The notes under the pieces were generated by a model, which saw only the letters and a program-made list of their open reading frames with translations, ran no database searches and had not been told where the DNA came from. The position numbers were made by a program, and so were the translations under genes. Positions 35,200 through 44,110 of a stretch of DNA of 64,000 bases are shown here, one piece after another. The stretch comes from Avena insularis (lineage: Eukaryota > Streptophyta > Magnoliopsida > Poales > Poaceae): contig CM042694.1 of the NCBI GenBank assembly GCA_023614405.1, positions 135,165,711-135,229,710 of the forward strand, given 5' to 3'. Positions within the stretch are counted from its first letter, which is position 1; every line of letters begins with the position of its first letter.

Positions 35200-35351
35200 A
35201 TAAGTTATGGTGGTATATTATTATCTTGTGTTCATGGATGTCCTCGTAAATAAAGGAGACTTTGCTGAATTTTTATAGTTTTGTACTGATAAGGGAAGTG
35301 TTTAAAGTTTGTGTAGCATTGGCAAATAGGGTGGATATCTGGGGTGTTACA
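35200..35351 (+). repeat. LTR5 of array C, terminal piece
   Basis: The sequence runs from ATAAGTTATGGTGG to GGGGTGTTACA and is the 3' end of the last LTR. It is followed at once by the right ATTAG duplication rather than by a primer site, so it is the outer end of the array. Confidence 0.9.
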
Positions 35352-35356
35352 ATTAG
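35352..35356. repeat. right target-site duplication (ATTAG) of array C
   Basis: ATTAG matches 3404-3408 exactly and joins directly to TCATAGATGTAGTTGG, the continuation of the element B LTR. Confidence 0.9.
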
Positions 35357-35897
35357 TCATAGATGTAGTTGGATTATGGTCTATGTGTAATGTTGTAATG
35401 CCCAATCAAATCTCAAAGGAGTCAAGATGAGTAGTATATGCTTGTATGCTTTCTCGATGTTTGTCAATTGCCCCACTGTAATTTGTTTACCCAACATATC
35501 ATCTATCTTAAGGAGAACCACCACTAGTGAACCATGGACCCTGGTCCTTTCTTTTACCATCAATCTAGAACTGTTTACTGCTTTCTGTTTATTTTCTACA
35601 AACTATTACTTTCTTCCACAAATATGTTTAATCCTTTGTTTTCAGCAAAACCGGTGAGATTGACAACCTCACTGTAAGTTGAGGGCAAAGTTTTCTGTGG
35701 TTGTGTGGTGCAGGTTTCCACGTTGCCGCTAGCACCGATAGTGCGCCCTGCCAAAGGCTAGCTAGCAACACCTTAGAGGTGTTTCCTTGCTCCTGCTGGA
35801 TTGATAACCTTGGTTTCATAACTGAGAGAAACTTACTGCTGTGCTCATCATACCTTCCTCTTGGGGTTCCCCAACGAGCTCGTTATTACACGAGTCA
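35357..35897 (+). repeat. 5' LTR of element B, right piece
   Basis: This piece is collinear with 41735-42223 of the 3' LTR and extends beyond it to CGAGTCA before the primer site. Together with 2361-3408 it makes an LTR of about 1.59 kb. The exact last base is inferred from the TG...CA rule and could be 35890-35900. The ORFs at 35381-35913 are LTR sequence. Confidence 0.8.
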
Positions 35898-35910
35898 GCA
35901 AGTACTTTTC

Positions 35911-35928
35911 TAGCGCCGTTGCCGGGGA
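35911..35928 (+). other. primer binding site of element B (tRNA-Asp type)
   Basis: TAGCGCCGTTGCCGGGGA matches the complement of plant tRNA-Asp 3' end (TGGCGCC...) at 17 of 18 positions. tRNA-Asp priming is usual for Athila-type elements. Confidence 0.8.
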
Positions 35929-36088
35929 GTCAAGGACATCTTCACAAGGGGAGTCCATCATAACCAATCTCTTTGCTTTGTTGTTTTTGTTTTGCTTAGT
36001 TTATTTTTTCTTTGTTTGCTTGTTTCTTTATCAAAAACACAAAAAAATAGTTTTACTAGTTTGCTTTGTTTATTAAAAACACAAAAAT

Positions 36089-37903
36089 ATGACTACTGTT
36101 GAAAATACTAAGTTGTGTGACTTCACTAGCACCAACAACAATGATTTCATGTGCACACCTATTGCTCCACCTGTTCCTGAAGCTACTTTCTTTGAAATTA
36201 AACTTGCTCTACTCAATCTTGTTATGAGAGAACAATTTTCTGGTATTGGTAATGAAGATGCTGTTGCTCATCTAAATAACTTTGTTGAACTTTGTGAGAT
36301 GGAAAAGCATAGGGGTATAGATGGAGATATTATTTAGCTTAAATTGTTTCCTTTCTCTTTGAGAGGAAAAGCTAAAGAATGGTTGAATTCCTTAACTAGG
36401 AATAGTATTGATTCTTGGACTAAATGCAAAGATGATTTCATTGGAAAATACTATCTCCCTGCTAAGATTATATATATGAGAAGTGAAATAATGAAGTTTA
36501 AACAATCTGATAATGAACATGTCGCTCAAGCTTGGGAAAGAATGAAATCTTTGGTAAAGAATTGTACCACTCATGGACTGACTGCGTGGATGATTATCCA
36601 AACTTTTTATGCAGGATTGAACTATTCTTCAAGAAATCTATTGGATTCTGCTACTGGAGGTACCTTTATGACCATTACTTTGGGTGCTGCAGCAAAGCTT
36701 CTGTATAATATGATGGTTAACTATTCTGAATGACACACTGAAAGAGCTCCACAAGGTAAGAAGGTAAATTCTGTTGAAGAAACCTCCACCTTGAGTGATA
36801 AAATTGATGTTATTATGTCTATGCTTATTAATGGGAAAGCTCATATTGATCTAAATCATGTTCCCTTAGCCTCTCTGGTTGCTCAAGAAGAGCAAGTTGA
36901 TGTGAACTTTATAAGAAATAACAATTTTAGCAACAATGCCTATAGGAATAATTTTGGTAACAACAATTATAGGCCTTATCCTCCTAACAATGGTAATGCT
37001 TATGGAAATTACTACAACAATAATAGGAGTGCATCCTCTGAACTTGAAATTATGCTTAAAGATTTTATTAGTGAACAAACTACTTTCAATAAAACTATTG
37101 AGGAAAAAATCTCTAATGCTGAAAGAAATATATCATCCTTGTCTGAAGCACAATCCTCTTTGATTAATAAAATGGCTGCTAAACCTGAAACTAATGAGAA
37201 TCCCTTTGCTGCCACTAATGCCATACAAGTTAGAATTGATGAAAATGTTAGACTATTAGCTGAATTGCATGCTAAGTGGGAAAGAGAAGATGAAATTGCT
37301 AGAAACATTAGTGTTTCTACTATCACTACCACTAGTGTTGAGGCTAGTAATAGCCCTACTTCTTTAGATGATAATTATGATTTTGATCTTGATGGTTGCA
37401 ACATCTCTGAAGTTATTAAGTTCCTACAAAAGCTTGCTAAAAGTCCTAATGCTAGTGCTATGAATATGGCCTTTACAAAACACATTGCTGATGCTCTCAT
37501 AAAAATTAAAAAAGAAAAGATGAAACATAAAGCTTCTATTCCTATAAAACAAGAAGATGGTTGGGAACCCATCATTAATATGAAAGTGAATGATTTTGAT
37601 TTCAAAGCTTTATGTGATCTTGATAGTAGTGTTTCTATTATGTCTACAAGGATTTATGATATGCTTGATTTGCCACCATTGGAAGATTGTTATTTGAATG
37701 TCCCACTTGATGATAATGCTAAAAAGAAACTCATGGGGAGTAGTAATGATGTTTTTATTATGGTTAACAATGCTTATGTCCCCGTTGATTTCTATGTTTT
37801 GGATGTTGAATGCAATGCTTCTTGTCCTATTACTTTGGGAAGACCTTTTCTTAGAACTGTTGGTGCCATTATTGATATGAAAGAAGGCACCATTAAATAT
37901 TAA
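36089..37903 (+). pseudogene. gag-protease frame of element B with two in-frame stops
   Basis: One frame of about 604 codons runs from ATG at 36089 to the TAA after GTIKY, broken only by TAG at 36335-36337 and TGA at 36731-36733. Segment 1-215 is Retrotrans_gag (LKLFPFSLRGKAKEWLNSL, DDFIGKYYLPAK, FYAGLNYSSRNLLDSATGG). An Asn-rich stretch follows (NNNFSNNAYRNNFGNNNY, about 36918-37030) and then a coiled region. The end is an aspartic protease: ALCDLDSSVSIMS, where D-L-G is normal, and VDFYVLDVECNASCPITLGRPFL. There is no zinc knuckle and no RT. The TGA replaces a codon before HTERAPQG that is probably Trp. An otherwise long frame suggests a fairly recent insertion. Confidence 0.85.
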
Positions 37904-38713
37904 ATCCCACTCAAGAAAGGTATAGAACACTTCCCTAAAAGAGAGATAAGATTTCTTTTGCCTCTCCTATGAAAACAAAATTTGCTCTTAATGCTTCTTC
38001 ATTTGAGAACACTTTATTCTTTTTCTTGCTTCTTATGCCTAACTTAAAGGCGTTAAAGAAAAGTACTTATTGGGAGATAACTCAAAAGTTTTAGATGAGT
38101 CTTGGAAGTTATTACCTCTGTAATAACCGCTCCTTATCCTTTTTATTTGCTTTTTGTGCCAAGAGTAACCTCTAATGAGAGAGAAGTAATGATTGAGAAA
38201 GTTGTTGTCCCAAAACAGATTTCTGTGCTTCACCGTAAAAATTCGTGTAAAATCTCTGTACCTTGTTTTGAGGCGTGAAGTTTTGTGCTTCTGCCCCAGG
38301 CTGTTATCTAACTTTTGTTAGTTCAACACTTTTCGATTTGAGCAACAGAAGGTCATCGAAAAAATTGGTTTTTACCTGCTGGTCTGTTTTGATAGATTTC
38401 TGCCATTATTTGCATTTGCTTCTTGTTGGTTCCTTTTTTAGTCCTTTTGGGGAATTGAGCTTTTTGAGGGAAGTGCTACAGTAGCTTGTGTTTAATTGGA
38501 AGTTTTATTGGTGTTGGAACTGAACCTAAAGACTTATTATCTTGAGTGCACTAATGTTGCTAATAAAGATTGTGTGAAGTTTTGTATGAAGGAAAAATTT
38601 CAGGTGTATGGAAGGAATAAGTAATGAGATGAAGAATGGACTAAAGCTCAAGCTTGGGGATGCCACCGCGTGTCACCCCAAAAAATATCCAAGAAGTACA
38701 AGCGTCAAAGCTT

Positions 38714-38734
38714 GGGGATGCCCAAGGCATCCCC
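38714..38734. repeat. perfect hairpin GGGGATGCC-CAA-GGCATCCCC in element B
   Basis: A 9-bp stem with a 3-base loop starts inside the second AGCTTGGGGATG copy. It lies just before a long T-rich stretch. Its place in the 3' region of the element suggests an RNA signal such as packaging, end formation or a second plus-strand primer, but no function can be read from the sequence. Confidence 0.7.
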
Positions 38735-40718
38735 TTCTTCATCAATAAAAATCACAGGTTTTTTCCAAACACTTCATTTTTATTATTGCATGCACAGTTG
38801 TGTTGTTCTTGGAGCGTCTTCTTTTTTGTTTTTATTTTGGTTTTTCATTTTCTTGTTTTTCTTAGTTTGCTGAATAAAATTGGTTGGACCCCCTCTTTCA
38901 TACATTGGTTTTCAAATAGTTTGGTTTGGATTGGAAAAGAGTAGGAAAAGTTCATGCTTAAGTGGTAGAAGGAGTTTGTTTTTGACTGTGGCCTATGCTT
39001 TGTCATGCCATGCTTGATATTGTTTTGGCTTTATGCTTAGTGATCTTTGCTGTAGCATGACATGTTATAAACAATTGAGATTGCTTAATGTGCCTTTGAA
39101 GAATCATGCGTTGTTTTAGCATATTAAAGCATAGTATTATGGTATTCTCCTTTGATGCTTTATTTGGGTTGACTTGGCGCATGCTCACACCATGTTATGA
39201 CTATCCCAAGTCACCATAGACTTTATGATCCTTTATTTTTCTACTTGTAGTATCACTTTATGCTTTGATTAATGATGTTTTGTCGCTCTGCATGATTATG
39301 ACCATTATTGCTCTCTTAGTTGATCGCTCCGAGTCTTTTGCTAACCTTCGTAACCAAGTATGAGTTGCACTCATGCATCCAACTCCTAAAACCAAGTTAT
39401 TCCAAAGAGTCCACCATACCTACCTATTAGCATATGCTATTCCAAGTATATTCATGTTTTTATCTACCTTCCGAATTAAACTTGTTATGTGAAAATTAGT
39501 GATTAAAGCTCTCACGAACTTGATGGCACACTTTACTTTCTTGCACTTAATAAACTTGAACCATTGCGTCCATCTTTGTTGCGTATATGCTTGCGCTTTA
39601 TAAGTTGAAGTTAGCAGAACCATGTATCATGGGGAACGATTTCAACATTGCACTTGTACATTGTACCTAATTGATATCATGTTCTTTTGCTTATGGATCC
39701 TGGTGGTGTGAAATAAAAGGGGAACTTGTAAGATCATGGAGTTTGTATTTGTGTTAGAGAAACTCCTAGGTTGCTAGCCTAAGCCATGCCTAATCATGGT
39801 GGAAACTTGCAGCATAAACATAATGAGCACTCTATGAAGCATCCTCAATAAAAACCTATGAAAATAGCAAATAAAAAGATCGCTGAGATGCTCATTGTCT
39901 GCTTGCCTTGTCATTTTGATTATGGGTTAGCTCCTGTATCATGTGCAAGGGGTACCCCATTGGCGGTTCTCTATGATACATATGTACTTACAATGACAAG
40001 AGCTTACTTGTGACTAAAGTTGAGTAGCATGAGGTTCGGTCTTCGTAAGTAAGGGGCATGAGATTTCAGCTTATAACTTGTCAAGCATATCCTCTTAGTT
40101 GTGTCACTTTAACCTTAATCACCTAAAGATGCTTATGATAGGGGCAATGAGAGCTGAAAGCTAATAAGTACCATAATTTTTGGAAGCTCTTTATGAAACT
40201 TGAATCCCTACTTACTTCTATGAAGTCCTTTCTTCCACTTTTATGTTGAGTCTTCACCTTCTATCTTTATGCACCTACTTTGAGAGCATAGTGGCCATTC
40301 TTAGTTCTATGTGCATTATCCCAAGACTTGTTGATTGATGCATAACTTTGATATTGCTTGTTTTAAACTATTTGTATCTAGTCACTCTTATGAACTTTGA
40401 AGGTGTCCTATGCATTTATGTTTGCTACTCTATGAGGGACAAGTTGAATGCCATTATGCTATATTTTCTTTATGTGAAACAAACAAACGTCTTGCAAAGC
40501 ATTGTTATTCATGAATCTTTTGTTTATGCCTTTTCATGTTGCAACAATAGTTGCTTTGTCTTATTGTTAGAACTTTGTCTTTCAGGTTATGATTGAAGTA
40601 CTATGATCCCAGCTATCAATGCTTTACAAATACTTTGATCAAGTTTATGATGGTGCATGTCACCTCAAAAATTATTCTTTCTTTTTATCACTTACCTACT
40701 CGAGGACGAGCAGGAGTT

Positions 40719-40732
40719 AAGCTTGGGGATGT
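40719..40732 (+). other. polypurine tract region of element B
   Basis: AAGCTTGGGGATGT directly precedes TGATACATTGC, the start of the 3' LTR. The purine run GGGGA is the likely plus-strand primer. Confidence 0.65.
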
Positions 40733-42223
40733 TGATACATTGCAAATGTTCCATAATTTTTGATGTCCCATGCTTGGTTTTATCTACTTTCTTATGTTTT
40801 GTCCACACTTTGGAGTACTTTCTATAAACTTTCTTGGACTAACCTATTAACAAGAGCCACAGTGCCAGCTGCTATTTTCTATTGTTTTTGGTGCCAGGAA
40901 AGTCAGAAAATGAATATTCTCGGTATTGGATGGGACAAAAGCCAAAGTCAGTTTTTCACCGAGGGACAGACGGAGCCAGAATACGAGACGGAGAGGGGCC
41001 ATAGGACGGCCACACGACCTGGCCACGCGTCCAGGCCTGGCCCGCGCCAGGGGGTGGTGTGGCCAGCCCCGACACCCCCTCGGCCTCCCCTTTCCCCTAT
41101 AAGATGCCTCCAATACAGAAACCCTAAGTACCCTAGATCGGGAGGGATCTGAAGCTCTTCCCGGCACCCTGCCGGAGGGGATAATTCACCCTGGAGGCCT
41201 TCTTCATCACCATGCAAGCCTCCAGTGTGATGCGTGAGTAGTTCATCCTTGGACTACGGGTCCATGTAGTAGCTAGATGGCTGGTTCTTCTCCTTTGTGC
41301 TATCATGTTTAGATCTTGTGAGCTCTATTCATGATCAAGATCATCTATTTGTAATTCTACATGTTGTGTTTGCGGGGATCCGATGGATATTGAGATGCTA
41401 TTTCAGATTGATTATTGATTCTATCATGTCTTTGTTATTTGTGATCTTGCATGCTTTCCTTTGTTAGTAGCTATCTTGGCCAAGTAGATGCTAGCAACTC
41501 CAAGAGTTAGTATTTATGCTCGATGGTGGGTTCATGCCTCTAGTAATCTAGGGAAGTGACATAAATCTCTAAGGTACTAGATGTGCTATTGCTACTAGGG
41601 AGAAAACAGCAATCCTTTGTTCATAGAACAATCGTATTGTTTACTTTACACGCAATGCATAATGCAATTATCTGTTGCTTGCAACTTAATACTGGAGGGG
41701 GTTCGGATGATAACATGAAGGTGGATTATTAGTCATAGATGTAGTTGGAGTACGGTCTATGTATAATGTTGTAATGCCCAATCGAATCTCAAAGGAGTCA
41801 AGATGAGTAGTATATGCTTGTATGCTTTCTCGATGTTTGTCAATTGCCCCGCTGTAATTTGTTCACCCAACATGTCATCTATCTTAAGGAGAACCACCAC
41901 TAGTGAACTATGGACCCCGGTCCTTTTTTTTACCATCAATCTACAACTGTTTACTGCTTTCTATTTACTTTTTGCAAACTATTACTTTCTTCCACACAAT
42001 ACGTTTAATCCTTTGTTTTCAGCAAAACCAGTGAGATTGACAACCTCACTGTAAGTTGGGGGCGAAGTTCTATGGTTGTGTTGTGCAGGTTTCCATGTTG
42101 CTGCTAGCACCGGTGGTGCACCCTACCAAAGGCTAGCTAGCAACACCTTGGAGGTGTTTCTTTGCTCCTACTGGATTGATAACCTTGGTTTCATAAATGA
42201 GGGAAACTTACTGCTGTGCTCAT
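40733..42223 (+). repeat. 3' LTR of element B, 3' end truncated
   Basis: The LTR starts TGATACATTGCAAATG and matches 2361-3408 plus 35357-35840. It stops at CTGTGCTCAT, about 60-70 bases before the expected end seen in the 5' LTR (CATACCTTCCTCTTGGGG...). Without that end no target duplication with the 5' side of element B can be found. The ORFs at 40760-41217 and 41757-42264 are LTR sequence. Confidence 0.85.
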
Positions 42224-42242
42224 TGTTGGGTTCGCAGCATAG
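42224..42242 (-). repeat. 19-bp inverted remnant of a copia LTR end
   Basis: TGTTGGGTTCGCAGCATAG is the reverse complement, at 17 of 19 positions, of the last 19 bases of the element E LTRs. It lies exactly between the broken 3' LTR of element B and the start of element D. It looks like the tip of an inverted Angela-like LTR into which D inserted. Confidence 0.5.
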
Positions 42243-42243
42243 A

Positions 42244-42487
42244 TGTCAACACCCGGATTTTTAATCCCAGATGCCTATTATGTCATACATCGCAATCCCA
42301 TGATTACCATTTTTGCGAGACATAACATATTGGATATCACAGTACATCATCCATTACAAACCATAAATAAGGTCTTGCACAAATAACGATCTCATGATCC
42401 AGTCTTAATACAACAAGCAGTGGAATAAATTATAAGCGTAGCGGTGGGGTCCATCTTCAGGGGCACAAGCAATGCTGACGAAGGCAG
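42244..42487 (+). mobile_element. Element D, first piece (LTR-like, unidentified)
   Basis: The sequence starts TGTCAACACCCGGATTTTTA, a TG start of the kind seen in large cereal LTRs, and has no coding sequence. It is interrupted by element E at GGCAG (42483-42487). Orientation is assumed from the TG start only. Confidence 0.45.
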
Positions 42488-44097
42488 TGGAGGGAATATG
42501 CCCGAGAGGCAATAATAAAGTGTTTATTATCTTATTCCATGTTTATGATAAATGTTTATTTTATATGCTGGAATTGTATTGATTCGGAAACATCAATACA
42601 TGTGTGTTTAATAAACAAAAAGGATTCGTAGTCATGCCTCTCTTATAGACTAGCTTGTTGATTAACAAGATGATCAAGGTTTCCTGATCATGGACATTGG
42701 ATGTTGTTAATAACAAGGTCACACCATTGGTGGAATGATGTGATGAACATTCATCTGAAGTAGTTCATTACAATCAAAGTCATTATGTTTATATTGCTAT
42801 AACATCATACGAAGTAATCTTTATCCTTAGACCATGAGATCATGTTAATTGCTAACACCGGAAGAGTATCTTGATAACATCAAACGTCACACCGTAACAG
42901 GGTGACTATAAAGATGGGTTCAGTGCTACGAAGGTGTTATGTTGAGGCTCATGGATCAAGAGTGTAATTTGTCAATCCCGATGACGGATAGATATACTCT
43001 GGGCAAGTGATGTGATCACTAGAATGTTATATCACGGGAACAAGAAAAGAGTGCATGTCGGTAACGAGATCAAACTAGGTATGGAGATACCGATGATCGA
43101 ATCTCGGACATGTAATATATCACAGGACAAAGGGATTTAGTTACTAGCGTTAAAGGTTCTCACGATCACAGAATTCATCGTTGAATGTGTAGGAGTCAGT
43201 ATGGACCTCCAGGTCCCGCTGCTGATTATTGATCGGAGAGGGGTCTCGATCATGTCTGCATTATTCGCGAACCGTAGGGTGACACACTTAAGGGATACCG
43301 ACACCATTTGGAGCAAATATGTTTTTAGATAAAGATTTAAGAAAGCGCTGGAATTATTTCAATAGACACCGAAACTGTTTCGGGTGAAATTGCTGAAATT
43401 GGTTCTGCATGTAATATTGAAATGTTACAGGGGTTTTATGTGAATGTTTGTTAATTAAAGTAATTAACAAAATTCTGAATAAAAATAATAAAAGAGTTTT
43501 ATTAAATGAGAGAGCATTAAATTTGGAGAAATTTAATGCATTTAAAGTGGAGACTTTAAAAGAGAATGTGAAGGGGCAAATTTATGTGGAGGGAGTTACC
43601 ACCACATGAATGGAGGAGGTGAAGAGTCACCTCCTCCATGCGCCGGCCATGAAGGAGGCACCCTCCTCCTATAAAAGGCCACCCCCTCCTCACTTCTCAC
43701 ACACACCTCCTTGTGAAGGATCTCTCTCCCCCTCTAGTATTATTCCCACATGGTCTCGGATTAGCGAGATACATGTTCCCGGTGGCTTTATCTGGAAAGG
43801 AGTTGCTGCTTCCACTGCTTTGCTGGAGCGAGGGACGGAGGTTGTCGGGGTACCGGATGTGTGTGCGATCACGGATGCACCGCTGCTTTGCGGTGCTGGA
43901 CTTCATCACGATCTTGAGATCGGCAAGTGTACGACTACATCAACCACGAGTTCCTACTCGTTAACAAAGCTCGTTGTCTACGAGGGTAAGTTCTCGTTGG
44001 ATGTATGTCCACCCGTTGCTTTGTACCTAGTAGATAGATCTTGGCGTGTAGTTCACACTGTAGGAAATTTTTTGTTTTCTATGTTGCGGACCCAACA
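42488..44097 (+). repeat. 5' LTR of element E
   Basis: The 1610-bp LTR ends TTGCGGACCCAACA. Relative to the 3' LTR it lacks about 37 bases near 43000 (CCCTCTCGGTGATATC...) and about 30 bases near 43905. Its 3' part has CTATAAAAGG at about 43670, probably the TATA box, followed by a GC-richer transcribed part. The ORF at 43610-44125 spans the LTR and primer site and is not a gene. Confidence 0.9.
43669..43678 (+). promoter_or_regulatory. TATA box in the element E LTR
   Basis: CTATAAAAGG follows CTCCTC and is conserved in the other LTR at about 50211. A CACACA or TTCTCACAC pyrimidine-rich stretch lies 20-30 bases downstream. This arrangement fits a Pol II promoter in the LTR. Confidence 0.6.
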
Positions 44098-44098
44098 A

Positions 44099-44110
44099 TG
44101 GTATCAGAGC
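44099..44110 (+). other. primer binding site of element E (initiator tRNA-Met type)
   Basis: TGGTATCAGAGC lies one base after the 5' LTR end CCAACA. Confidence 0.9.

Larger units (their letters stand above)
3409..35351 (+). mobile_element. Array C: tandemly amplified chromovirus-type gypsy element with five LTRs
   Basis: A single gypsy family fills 32 kb as LTR1 (3409-5677), internal 1, LTR2 (9942-12237), internal 2, LTR3 (16463-18740), internal 3, LTR4 (23000-25300), partial internal 4, LTR5 (26511-35351, interrupted twice). The LTR-to-LTR period is 6533, 6521 and 6537 bp. Primer sites matching initiator tRNA-Met (TGGTATCAGAGC) follow LTR1 to LTR4. RT, RNase H, integrase and a chromodomain-like tail can be recognised, which points to the del/Tekay branch of chromoviruses. 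Only one 5-bp target duplication (ATTAG) surrounds the whole array. Confidence 0.85.
37904..40732 (+). other. non-coding 3' internal region of element B
   Basis: About 2.8 kb between protease and 3' LTR holds no recognisable polymerase domains on either strand; its ORFs are short and AT-rich. It contains two extra copies of AGCTTGGGGATG (38651-38662 and 38710-38721), the same string that forms the polypurine tract before the 3' LTR (40720-40731). The region ends with CTCGAGGACGAGCAGGAG and this tract, an arrangement typical of Athila-related cereal elements. Confidence 0.7.
2361..42223 (+). mobile_element. Element B: gag-protease-only gypsy retrotransposon, split by 32 kb of nested DNA
   Basis: Element B is a plus-strand gypsy element. 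It has a 5' LTR in two pieces (2361-3408 and 35357-35897), a tRNA-Asp type primer site, a gag-protease frame, about 2.8 kb of non-coding DNA, a polypurine tract and a 3' LTR (40733-42223). There is no RT, RNase H or integrase between protease and 3' LTR. It therefore looks like a non-autonomous element mobilised by an Athila-type partner, as known for some cereal families such as Sabrina; the family name is not certain. It inserted into the RT of element A. Its 5' LTR begins TAATAC where the 3' LTR begins TGATAC. Confidence 0.8.
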
